DNA of 7,576 bases from Clostridia bacterium. Lineage in GTDB: Bacteria; Bacillota_A; Clostridia; TANB77; CAG-508. The stretch is from the NCBI GenBank assembly GCA_022792975.1, contig JAAWCC010000107.1:1-7576 (forward strand). The letters are read 5' to 3'. How positions within the stretch are numbered: the stretch's first letter is position 1; every line of letters starts with the position of its first letter. This document shows positions 1 to 7,576 of this stretch, one piece after another. The position numbers and the translations under genes were made by a program. The notes below the pieces were generated by a model that saw only the letters and a program-made list of their open reading frames with translations, ran no database searches and was not told where the DNA came from.

Positions 1-2220
1 CAAAAAATCGCTGAATATTTTGGAGAGGATACATATGTCTTTGATATTCCTGGAACAGTATATGATGTGGAGGTAATAGAGAGACCAAAAGATTGGCTTA
101 AATACAGCATTGAAGAAGAAATTATGTCGGGAAGAAATGTACAGGTATTTCTCTCAAGCAAGAAGCAGATTTATAGTCTCATGGAGGAACTCAAATACGA
201 AAGAGCAGTAATTTTACCCTTGCATGGAGATTTGAGTTTTGAAGAGCAACAGAAATGTTTTGCAAGATACGATTTACCTTTGGTAGTTCTTTCAACCAAT
301 ATTGGACAGACAGGATTAACTATCCCAGGAATTAATTCGGTAGTAGATACTGGTAAGGCTTTAATTCCTATTGCTAGGAATGGTGTTGAGGAAATTTGCG
401 AAGTTGATATTAGTCAAGCAGATATTGAGCAGCGTATGTGGCGTTCTGCCCGAACTGGAAATGGAAGGTATATTCTTTGCTCAGATACTCCTATTGAGGA
501 AAGAGCAAAGTATCCTGTTCCAGAAATTCAAAGAAGTCTGCTTGATCAAGTTGTCCTTCGTTTTGCAGCTATTGGACTTGATATGGAGAAAATGAAGTTT
601 TTCCATCAACCGTCTATTTCGGAAATTAAAGCTGCCAAGAAACTGCTGAAAAGCATCGGAGCTTTTGATGACAACTACAATATTACTGAAATTGGGCGTC
701 AGATGTCCAAAATGCCAGTGTCAGTAGAGTGCGCCCGTATGATTGTGGAGGCCGAAAAGTATGGCTGTGTAGAGCAGGTTTTAACTATTTCTGCGATTGT
801 AGAAATGGGAGGTCTTCTTGAACGTCAGAAGGGAGGGGATAGAACAACTGCAGGTCGATACAGTAACTTTACTGATGAAAATCAGAGTGACTTACTTGCA
901 GAACTTGCTGTGTGGAATTATTTGAATGGGCTCGAAAAAATTGATTTTAAGGCAATGAGAATAAACAGAACGAGCTTCAATAGTATAAATAATCACATCA
1001 AGAAACTGCATACGGCTTTATCTGGTATTGTTGAGTTTAATAGCAATGATGACCGAGAGGCGATTCTTAAGTCCTGCATTTGCGCATATTCGTCACGAAT
1101 CTTTGTGAGTGATTCTATTTATAACAATTACGTCGACAAGGAGGGCTTGGAATGGAGGCTAGATAACAAGAGCTGTCTAAATTATACACATAATGAGTTT
1201 GTTGTAGGAAAACCTGTAACTATACCAGGACGTTATGGACAAATGAATTTGCTTACATTTGCAACTAGAATTGATAAAGAGACACTTATCGAGCTTGTGC
1301 CAAATGAGATTGAGCAAAAGACTCGTATATCCTATGTGCCTTCAGTTGATGCAGTAAGCATTAATGAAACAAAGCAATTCAGAGGAAATAATGTTGAGTT
1401 TAACAGCTATATTGATTATCAGCATCCGCAGCTTGCAGAACTCAGAGCGGAGTATGAAAAGGAAGAACGTAGAATAGACGAAGAAAATAGAAGGTATTTT
1501 GGATTGCAGCCTAGGCAAACTCCAAAGCCCCAAAAGCTTCAGGAGGGAAGTGTAAAAATAGGTGAAAGGATATTTGCTTGGCAATATCAAGTAAATGAAA
1601 ATGGCGATATTGTTCCTATAATTGCTCTTGAATACGAAGACATATTTACATTGGAACAAGACGAAGTATTCTTAGAGGATGGGAGCAGAGTTTGGTTCCA
1701 AAAGCGTGGTAGCTGGCGAACGTATGAAACTGTGGCACGGTTCAGAAATTGGGAGGAAAACAGAAGGCTTGCTGAGATACGTACAGAGGTAAGAGGAGGA
1801 CTTAGTCGTACAGTTATAAAAACTATATATGCTGCAGCTTCTACGAAGGACGTATTGGGAGAATTTGTGCTTACCAAGGACAACGGCGGGTATGGCGAAA
1901 ATGATATTTTTGCTTATAAATGCTTTGTTTTAAAAGAAGGCACAGTAAGGTTGGGAGTGACAAGCGAAGAAAGTCAAGCAAATGAGTGTAACCTCGAGGC
2001 TCTTAAGCATTTATTCATGAAGGAGGTTTCCAATAATTATCGCAGTGGTAAGTTCAGCCATCTCTCTGGAAAGAAGAAGAAAGTGCTTACTGAGGCCGAA
2101 CAAAGAAAGAAAGAGGATTTTGACGCCTTTGTAGAGGACGTCGTGCAAGAGATTACTTTGGACACTGCTATTGAAAGTATTGGACTTGTAGAAGAATATT
2201 ATCAGGCGCTTATGTCTTAA
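1..2220 (+). CDS. DEAH-box type SF2 helicase, C-terminal part (5' end outside window)
   Basis: The frame is open from base 1. The first codons read FDIPGTVYDVEV, which matches the end of the first RecA domain in DEAH helicases (usually PGRxxPVEV), so the GTG at 67 is not the start. 739 residues are visible. Counting from the first codon, a motif IV-like FLSSKKQ is near residue 51, motif V (STNIGQTGLTIPG) at about 98-110, and motif VI (QRMWRSAR) at 144-151. A winged-helix/ratchet (HA2-like) region follows (LLKSIGAF, TEIGRQMSKMP, ending near residue 270). These domains belong to NTP-driven RNA or DNA unwinding enzymes of the HrpA/Prp type. Motif VI keeps its arginines, but both glycines of QRxGRxGR are replaced by Trp and Ala. 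The last 400 or so residues, with charged stretches, match nothing I recognise. Arginine codons include several CGA and one CGG, unlike the purine genes, which hints at acquired DNA. Family call good; substrate and role unknown. Confidence 0.8.
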   Translation, partial: QKIAEYFGEDTYVFDIPGTVYDVEVIERPKDWLKYSIEEEIMSGRNVQVFLSSKKQIYSLMEELKYERAVILPLHGDLSFEEQQKCFARYDLPLVVLSTNIGQTGLTIPGINSVVDTGKALIPIARNGVEEICEVDISQADIEQRMWRSARTGNGRYILCSDTPIEERAKYPVPEIQRSLLDQVVLRFAAIGLDMEKMKFFHQPSISEIKAAKKLLKSIGAFDDNYNITEIGRQMSKMPVSVECARMIVEAEKYGCVEQVLTISAIVEMGGLLERQKGGDRTTAGRYSNFTDENQSDLLAELAVWNYLNGLEKIDFKAMRINRTSFNSINNHIKKLHTALSGIVEFNSNDDREAILKSCICAYSSRIFVSDSIYNNYVDKEGLEWRLDNKSCLNYTHNEFVVGKPVTIPGRYGQMNLLTFATRIDKETLIELVPNEIEQKTRISYVPSVDAVSINETKQFRGNNVEFNSYIDYQHPQLAELRAEYEKEERRIDEENRRYFGLQPRQTPKPQKLQEGSVKIGERIFAWQYQVNENGDIVPIIALEYEDIFTLEQDEVFLEDGSRVWFQKRGSWRTYETVARFRNWEENRRLAEIRTEVRGGLSRTVIKTIYAAASTKDVLGEFVLTKDNGGYGENDIFAYKCFVLKEGTVRLGVTSEESQANECNLEALKHLFMKEVSNNYRSGKFSHLSGKKKKVLTEAEQRKKEDFDAFVEDVVQEITLDTAIESIGLVEEYYQALMS

Positions 2221-2235
2221 TTAAATCAAATGCAA

Positions 2236-2279
2236 AAACAAAAAGTGCTAGGGGCATTGCCCCTTAGCACTTTTTGTTT
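2236..2279. terminator. Bidirectional intrinsic terminator between helicase and purA
   Basis: A stem with arms at about 2236-2255 and 2259-2279 closes on a 3-base loop, with one bulged T in the right arm. The core is AGTGCTAGGGGC paired with GCCCCTTAGCACT. Its A-rich left flank and T-rich right flank supply a U-tract in both directions. It starts 15 bases after the helicase stop and lies 2 bases from the purA stop, as expected for a terminator shared by convergent genes. Confidence 0.85.
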
Positions 2280-2281
2280 GA

Positions 2282-3605
<1,324 letters not shown>

Positions 3606-3609
3606 TTAT

Positions 3610-3638
3610 ATTATCATGCAAAACTTGAAAAATGTCAA
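3610..3638 (-). promoter_or_regulatory. Sigma-A promoter for purA
   Basis: On the minus strand a perfect -35 TTGACA (3638-3633) is followed by exactly 17 bases and a -10 GATAAT (3615-3610), five of six matches. Transcription would start near 3603, giving a leader of about 50 bases before the ATG at 3551. I see no PurR box or purine riboswitch in the leader. Confidence 0.75.
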
Positions 3639-3644
3639 TAACAA

Positions 3645-3673
3645 TTGAAAAAAATAAAATATTGTGATAAAAT
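3645..3673 (+). promoter_or_regulatory. Sigma-A promoter for purB with extended -10
   Basis: The -35 TTGAAA (3645-3650), a 17-base spacer and the -10 TAAAAT (3668-3673) each fit five of six consensus positions. A TG at 3665-3666 makes an extended -10. Its -35 box lies only 6 bases from the -35 of the divergent purA promoter, so the two polymerase sites adjoin and probably compete or share control. Confidence 0.7.
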
Positions 3674-3705
3674 ATATTTGCAAAAAAATAGTAGGAGGAA
3701 TATAT

Positions 3706-5136
3706 ATGGAAAAAGGATATGTTACACCACTTGGAACTCGTTATGCGAGTGAGGAAATGAATAAAATTTGGTCATCAGATTCAAAATATGGAACTTGGAG
3801 AAGGCTTTGGGTTGCACTTGCAGAAACAGAAAAGGAACTTGGAATTGATATTACAGAAGAACAGATAAATGAAATGAAAGCACATGTAGACGATATAGAT
3901 TATGAAGTTGTAAAAGAAAGGGAAAGAGAATGTAGACATGATGTGATGGCGCACGTATATGAATTTGGAACAAAATGTCCATCAGCAAAGGGAATAATAC
4001 ATCTTGGTGCAACTTCTTGTTTTGTAACAGATAATGCGGATGTAATTCTTATGAATGAAGCACTTAAAGTTGTAAAAGAGAAGCTGATTTTAGTTATACG
4101 TAATTTGAGAAATTTTGCTATGGATAATAGAAAAGTAACTTGCCTTGGATATACACATTTTCAACCAGCACAGCTTACGACAGTGGGGAAGAGGGCAACT
4201 CTTTGGATGCAGGATTTAGTTGAAGATTTAGAAGAACTTGAATTTGTTTTGGGAAATATGAAGCTTCGTGGCTGTAAAGGTACAACTGGAACACAAGAAA
4301 GTTTTATGAAGTTATTTAAAGATGAAAATAAGGTTAAACAACTTGATGGAAAGATTGCAGATAAAATGGGATTTGATAAGGTTTTTGCAGTATCAGGTCA
4401 AACATATACAAGAAAGCTTGACTCGAGAGTGCTAAATGTGCTTAGCTCAATTGCACAAAGTGCATCAAAGTTTGCAAATGATATGAGGCTTCTGCAGCAT
4501 GAAAAAGAACTAGAGGAGCCATTTGAAAAGGGACAAATTGGTTCTTCTGCAATGGCATATAAAAGAAATCCAATGAGAAGTGAGAGAATTAATTCACTTT
4601 CAAGACATGTTATAGCACTTGCACAAGATCCTGCAATGACAGCGGCAACTCAATGGTTAGAAAGGACATTAGATGATAGCGCAAACAAGAGAATTTGCAT
4701 TCCAGAGGCATTTTTAGCAATAGATGGTATACTTATCCTATATGCCAATATAACTTCTGGTATAGTCGTATATAATAATGTAATAAGAAGGAATTTAATG
4801 CAGGAATTACCTTTTATGGGTACAGAGGAAATATTAATGAAGGCTGTCTTAAAAGGTGGAGATAGACAGGAATTGCATGAGAAGATTAGAGGGTATTCAA
4901 TGGAGGCTGCAAGAGAAGTTAAGGAGTTTGGTAGACAAAATGATTTGGTGAATAGGATTGCAGAGGATGAGAGTTTTGGATTTACTAAAGAAGAAATATT
5001 AGATATATTAAATCCAGACAATTTATGTGGAAGGGCTCCGCATCAAGTAGAGGAGTATGTGTATGGAGTTATTGACCCAATACTAGAAGAATATAAAGAA
5101 TTAATTAAAAATATAGACATAGAAGTGAAGGTATAA
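3706..5136 (+). CDS. purB: Adenylosuccinate lyase, long (about 476 aa) type
   Basis: PurB eliminates fumarate from SAICAR (giving AICAR) and from adenylosuccinate (giving AMP), so it acts in both the main pathway and the AMP branch. The ATG at 3706 is chosen because AGGAGGA (3693-3699) sits 6 bases upstream; the frame is open further upstream but lies in the promoter. The protein has 476 residues, close to the human enzyme and longer than the roughly 430-residue Bacillus type. Visible motifs are RHDVMAH (His78), HLGATS (His99), YTHFQPAQLTTVGKR (His151, the general acid/base position), and the fumarate-lyase signature GSSAMAYKRNPM at 279-290 with the catalytic-loop serine near 281. No key residue appears to be missing. 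Arginines are nearly all AGA or AGG with a few CGT and no CGG. It diverges from purA, its partner in AMP synthesis, and converges on purC, whose product it uses. Confidence 0.95.
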   Translation: MEKGYVTPLGTRYASEEMNKIWSSDSKYGTWRRLWVALAETEKELGIDITEEQINEMKAHVDDIDYEVVKERERECRHDVMAHVYEFGTKCPSAKGIIHLGATSCFVTDNADVILMNEALKVVKEKLILVIRNLRNFAMDNRKVTCLGYTHFQPAQLTTVGKRATLWMQDLVEDLEELEFVLGNMKLRGCKGTTGTQESFMKLFKDENKVKQLDGKIADKMGFDKVFAVSGQTYTRKLDSRVLNVLSSIAQSASKFANDMRLLQHEKELEEPFEKGQIGSSAMAYKRNPMRSERINSLSRHVIALAQDPAMTAATQWLERTLDDSANKRICIPEAFLAIDGILILYANITSGIVVYNNVIRRNLMQELPFMGTEEILMKAVLKGGDRQELHEKIRGYSMEAAREVKEFGRQNDLVNRIAEDESFGFTKEEILDILNPDNLCGRAPHQVEEYVYGVIDPILEEYKELIKNIDIEVKV

Positions 5137-5214
5137 AATAATAAGCATTTCAGTTGGCAATGTCAACATAAAAATTAGATGGTTATTACAATGATTTTCA
5201 CGTTGCTATGGACT

Positions 5215-5247
5215 ATTGGAATAATATCCTATTGGTTATATTCCAAT
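5215..5247 (+). terminator. Weak inverted repeat after purB, possible terminator
   Basis: ATTGGAATA (5215-5223) and TATTCCAAT (5239-5247) form a perfect 9-base stem with a 15-base loop, and the right arm runs into a short T stretch. It is AU-rich and the loop is long, so it is a poor terminator. It is listed because the stronger hairpin at 5301-5334 has its good T-tract only on the minus strand, leaving purB without an obvious one. Bases 5137-5350 hold no convincing gene. Confidence 0.25.
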
Positions 5248-5291
5248 TTTAATTGGGTATTAAGTTTATATCTAGAACGTTATAAAATGAG

Positions 5292-5334
5292 AAGAAAAAG
5301 CAACAATTCCAGTGAGAAATCACTGGAATTGTTG
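5292..5334 (-). terminator. Intrinsic terminator of the purNEC operon
   Basis: A perfect 15-base-pair stem (5301-5315 with 5320-5334) closes on a 4-base loop, GAAA on the plus strand and TTTC on the minus strand. On the minus strand it lies 16 bases past the purC stop and is followed by CTTTTTCTTC, a U-rich tail. On the plus strand the tail is TATATAAAAT, so termination of purB transcripts here would be less efficient, although the stem and GNRA loop would make a stable RNA 3' end. Confidence 0.75.
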
Positions 5335-5350
5335 TATATAAAATTAATAA

Positions 5351-6202
5351 CTATTCAAACCTCTTTCCAGTTAATATATTATAAGCCTCAACATATTTAG
5401 CTCTAGTAGTAGTAATTACATCTGCTGGAATGGGAGTAGGGTGGTCAGCATCCCAATTGTTTGCTTTTAGCCAATCACGCATGTATTGCTTGTCGAAGCT
5501 TTTTTGTGAACGACCTATTTCATAATCCTCCTCTGGCCAGAATCTGCTTGAATCTGGGGTTAGGACCTCGTCTGCTAGGATTAGGCTTTCGTTTTCGTCT
5601 AAGCCAAATTCAAATTTTGTATCTGCTATTATAATTCCTTTTGATTTGGCATAGTCTGCGCATTTTTTGTAGATTGCAATTGTTTTTTCTTTAATTTTTT
5701 CTGCTAAATCTTTTCCAATAAGCTTACAGGTTTCTTCAAAACTAATTGGCATATCGTGTCCTTCTGCTGCTTTTGTTGTAGGAGTGAAGATTGGCTCTGG
5801 TAATTTTTCTGATTCCTTAAGTCCTGATGGAAGCTTTATTCCACATATTGCTCCATTTTCTTGGTAGCTTTTCCAGCCTGAACCTGTAATATATCCTCTT
5901 ACAACACATTCAACAGGAAGCATTTTTAATTTTTTTACATACATACTCCTGTCTTTAAATTCTTCTGTTTTAAATTCTTCTGGGAACTCCTCAAACTTTG
6001 TTGATATTATATGGTTTGGAATGATGTCTTTTACAAAATCAAACCAAAATTCAGAGATTTTATTTAAAACTTTTCCTTTATCCTCTACCATTGAAGGAAG
6101 TATAACATCAAAAGCTGATATTCTATCAGAAACTACCATCATAAGACTATTTTCGTCTACTTCATAAATTTCACGAACTTTTCCACTACTAATTTTTTTC
6201 AT
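5351..6202 (-). CDS. purC: SAICAR synthetase (phosphoribosylaminoimidazole-succinocarboxamide synthase)
   Basis: PurC joins CAIR to aspartate using ATP to form SAICAR, which PurB then splits. The ATG at 6202 is chosen over the in-frame TTG at 6211 because GAAAGGAA (6212-6219) lies 9 bases upstream of the ATG but touches the TTG. The protein has 283 residues, within the usual range for this family. Motifs run in the expected order: SGKVREIYE near the N-terminus (nucleotide-binding loop), PVECVVRGYITGSGW at 96-110, PTTKAAEGHD at 141-150, IIADTKFEFG at 191-200 and DEVLTPDSSRFWP at 211-223. It is the last gene of purN-purE-purC; its start is 22 bases after the purE stop, and its ribosome binding site fills that gap. 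No CGG codons and no disruption were seen. Confidence 0.95.
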   Translation of the reverse strand: MKKISSGKVREIYEVDENSLMMVVSDRISAFDVILPSMVEDKGKVLNKISEFWFDFVKDIIPNHIISTKFEEFPEEFKTEEFKDRSMYVKKLKMLPVECVVRGYITGSGWKSYQENGAICGIKLPSGLKESEKLPEPIFTPTTKAAEGHDMPISFEETCKLIGKDLAEKIKEKTIAIYKKCADYAKSKGIIIADTKFEFGLDENESLILADEVLTPDSSRFWPEEDYEIGRSQKSFDKQYMRDWLKANNWDADHPTPIPADVITTTRAKYVEAYNILTGKRFE

Positions 6203-6224
6203 ATAAATCAATTCCTTTCTATTA

Positions 6225-6746
6225 TTACATTTGCTCTAAATAGCTAGAGTAACCTATGCTTTGCAATTTTTCATTTTTCTTAAGTACAGCGTCATTCATT
6301 GATTTTTTATAGTCACATATTTTTTGATATAAAGCTTCATTTGATGTAGAAAGAATAGTTGCAGCAAGTATTCCTGCATTTTTTGCACCATTTATTGCAA
6401 CTGTTGCAACGGGTATTCCAGATGGCATTTGAACTATTGAGTAAAGGGAATCTATTCCATTTAAAGTTTTAGACATAATTGGAACACCTATGACAGGACA
6501 TGGAACTTGTGCTGCAAATACTCCAGGTAAATGCGCTGCACCACCTGCTCCAGCTATTATAACTTTAACCTTTCTTTCCTTTAGACTTTTTGCATAGTCC
6601 ATTGCTGCTTCTGGGCATCTGTGAACAGAAAGTATAGTCATTTCGTATGAAATCCCCATTTCTTCTAAAAATTTTGCAGCCTCTTTCATAATAGATAAAT
6701 CAGAATCACTTCCCATTATGATAGAAACATCAACTTGTTTTTCCAT
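6225..6746 (-). CDS. purE: N5-carboxyaminoimidazole ribonucleotide mutase, class I PurE
   Basis: PurE moves the carboxyl group of N5-CAIR to give CAIR, the substrate of PurC. The ATG at 6746 follows AGGAGG (6752-6757) by 5 bases. The 173-residue protein shows the phosphate-binding GSDSD loop at 12-16, SVHRCPE at 40-46 containing the active-site histidine His42, AGAGGAAHLPG at 65-75, QMPSGIPVATV at 106-116, and NAG at 123-125. The usual text around the histidine is SAHRTPE, so Ala41 to Val and Thr44 to Cys are mild departures, while the His-Arg pair is kept. A class I enzyme normally works with PurK, which is not in this window. The gene begins 19 bases after the purN stop. Confidence 0.95.
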   Translation of the reverse strand: MEKQVDVSIIMGSDSDLSIMKEAAKFLEEMGISYEMTILSVHRCPEAAMDYAKSLKERKVKVIIAGAGGAAHLPGVFAAQVPCPVIGVPIMSKTLNGIDSLYSIVQMPSGIPVATVAINGAKNAGILAATILSTSNEALYQKICDYKKSMNDAVLKKNEKLQSIGYSSYLEQM

Positions 6747-6765
6747 AAAAACCTCCTAAAATATA

Positions 6766-7348
6766 TTAAAACTTATTATGTGTATTTTCAACAAAGGACT
6801 TTAATACCTCAACCAATTGAATTTTTTCAGCAGCTTGTACTTTTTTCGCTAAATCTTCTGCTGTATCATTTGGCATAACTTTAACTCTTGTTTGCATTAT
6901 AGTTGGACCTCTGTCATATTCTGAATTTACATAGTGAAGAGTCACTCCGACTGTAATCCTCTTTTGCTTCGATTACTGCTCTATGAACATTCATACCATA
7001 CATACCTTTACCACCATATTTTGGAAGTAGGGCAGGGTGAGTGTTGATTATTGTGTATTTTGAAAGAAGACCTTTTCCAATTAATTTTAAATAACCAGCT
7101 AAGACAATTAAATCTATATCTAATTTTGAAAGAACAGCTACAAGCTCATTGTCCATTTTTTCAGAATCTTTTTCTTTAATTGTATATGTAGGAATGTTTG
7201 CTTCTTTAGCACGTTCTAAAGCGAAAGCCTTTGGATTATTTGAGACAACAAGAGATATATTTGCTTCTAATCTTTTATCTTTGATAGCATCAATAACACT
7301 TTGAAGTGTAGTGCCATTTCCTGATGAAAAAACAACTATATTGTACAT
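6766..7348 (-). CDS. purN: Phosphoribosylglycinamide formyltransferase, interrupted by a +1 frameshift at a CGG codon
   Basis: PurN transfers a formyl group from 10-formyltetrahydrofolate to GAR, making FGAR, the third step of IMP synthesis. The ATG at 7348 is chosen because GGAGG (7354-7358) lies 5 bases upstream; the ATG at 7360 overlaps that site. Visible motifs are FSSGNGTTLQ (7-16), the active-site INTHPALLP with Asn102 and His104, and GGKGMYGMNVH. The upstream frame stops at 6914 after 12 non-homologous residues. The true C-terminus continues one base over: GVTLHYVNSEYDRGPTI and onward, ending at TAA 6766-6768. Skipping one base at CGG 6947-6949 gives 193 residues, normal for PurN. The third catalytic residue, Asp145 in YDRGP, lies after the break, so the unshifted product should be inactive. 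First gene of the purNEC operon. Identity is certain; whether it is functional is open. Confidence 0.9.
6947..6949 (-). other. Frameshift point in purN: in-frame CGG before a conserved Gly codon
   Basis: On the minus strand the upstream frame reads TAC AGT CGG AGT GAC. Removing one base gives TAC AGT GGA GTG ACT, restoring YSGVTLHYV. The extra base may be the C (6949) or the T before it, since AGC and AGT both encode Ser. An AGAGGA stretch (6962-6957) lies 7 bases upstream of the CGG; it could act as an internal Shine-Dalgarno stimulator, but purA has no equivalent. Confidence 0.85.
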
Positions 7349-7370
7349 AAAAACCTCCATCTATATGGAA

Positions 7371-7419
7371 TAATTCTATTTGAGACAAAAAAATATATTT
7401 TTCGTCACAAATAGAATTA
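7371..7419. repeat. Long inverted repeat overlapping the purN promoter and leader
   Basis: TAATTCTATTTG (7371-7382) and CAAATAGAATTA (7408-7419) are perfect 12-base complements. After one mismatch, GAC and GTC pair inside them, and the centre is itself a near-palindrome of A and T (about 7388-7402). The right arm overlaps the -10 box, and most of the rest would be transcribed in the purN leader, just upstream of the ribosome binding site. It could be an RNA hairpin or paired operator sites. It does not match a purine riboswitch I know. Confidence 0.65.
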
Positions 7420-7444
7420 TAATACGAAATCAGCTAAAAGTCAA
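7416..7444 (-). promoter_or_regulatory. Sigma-A promoter of the purNEC operon
   Basis: On the minus strand, TTGACT (7444-7439) is separated by 17 bases from a perfect TATAAT (7421-7416). Transcription would start near 7409, within the right arm of the inverted repeat, giving a leader of about 60 bases to the purN ATG. No other promoter-like sequence is evident before purE or purC, which fits a single transcript for the three genes. Confidence 0.75.
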
Positions 7445-7495
7445 GAAATTATAGTCACCAAAATTGAGTGAGCTCGCAAGAGGCAAGAGAGGAGA

Positions 7496-7576
7496 GACAA
7501 GGGGAAAGACAAGGGGACGGGGCTTTTGTCTTAGGATTTCAAAAAGATTTGAACCTTAAGACAAAAGCCCCGTCCC
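7496..7576. repeat. REP/MITE-like G-rich hairpin element, cut by window end
   Basis: Two 20-base arms (7514-7533 and 7557-7576) are perfect complements with the core GGGACGGGGCTTTTGTC. The inner part pairs further (GG/CC with a one-base bulge, then TTCAA with TTGAA), giving an almost continuous hairpin that probably extends past the window. A direct repeat GACAAGGGG at 7496-7504 and 7508-7516 precedes it. This resembles GGGGACGG-type palindromes that I recall near REP-associated tyrosine transposases in Clostridia, but no transposase is visible here, so the class is inferred. Confidence 0.6.

Noticed and set aside
371..595. Plus-strand open frame overlapping the helicase
   Set aside because: Out-of-frame overlap with conserved helicase motifs V and VI; no ribosome binding site.
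1342..1883. Two minus-strand open frames inside the helicase gene (1342-1659, 1587-1883)
   Set aside because: Antisense shadows of a long coding frame. No start signals, and compositions are low-complexity hydrophobic or serine-rich.
4650..5021. Minus-strand open frame inside purB
   Set aside because: Antisense shadow of a fully recognisable purB reading frame.
5153..5167. GTTGGCA/TGTCAAC near-palindrome just after purB
   Set aside because: The arms leave only one base for a loop, so no hairpin can form, and no T-tract follows directly.
5179..5400. 73-codon plus-strand open frame with a hydrophobic N-terminal stretch
   Set aside because: It has no ribosome binding site, contains the whole 5301-5334 terminator hairpin and runs antisense into the end of purC. 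A small membrane protein ending before the hairpin cannot be excluded but is not supported.
7349..7420. Purine riboswitch in the purN leader
   Set aside because: The leader lacks the conserved junction and loop sequences of purine riboswitches and is too AT-rich; only a simple inverted repeat is present.

Overview
The window looks like chromosomal DNA of a low-GC Firmicute, most likely a Clostridia-type anaerobe. The purine genes are AT-rich, use AGA for most arginines, have strong AGGAGG-type ribosome binding sites and are driven by near-consensus sigma-A promoters. I could not place it to a genus.

Layout. Bases 1-2220 (+) hold the C-terminal part of a DEAH-box type superfamily 2 helicase whose start lies left of the window. 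It is richer in G+C on sampled lines and uses arginine codons differently from the rest. A bidirectional terminator (2236-2279) separates it from purA (3551-2282, -). purA and purB (3706-5136, +) diverge from back-to-back promoters. purB runs toward an operon on the minus strand, purN (7348-6766), purE (6746-6225), purC (6202-5351), which has its own promoter (7416-7444) and a hairpin terminator (5301-5334). The right edge holds a long G-rich/C-rich hairpin resembling a REP or miniature transposable element, cut by the window end.

Function. Five purine enzymes are present. PurN makes FGAR, PurE makes CAIR, PurC makes SAICAR, and PurB splits SAICAR to AICAR. PurA and PurB then convert IMP to AMP.

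Main observation. purA and purN are each broken by exactly one extra base, and both breaks have the same form. A TCGGA sequence stands where a conserved glycine codon (GGA) should follow directly after the preceding codon, so the upstream frame meets an in-frame CGG arginine codon at exactly that point. My hand reading of arginine codons in the five purine genes found no other in-frame CGG. If one base is skipped (or CGGA is read as a quadruplet), both genes give full-length proteins of normal size (PurA 422 aa, PurN 193 aa) with all expected C-terminal motifs. This could be +1 programmed frameshifting or hungry-codon frameshifting at CGG. It could also be a repeated sequencing or assembly error, or two independent mutations. 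The sequence alone cannot decide. One in-frame CGG in the helicase gene, read without a shift, argues against an unconditional rule.
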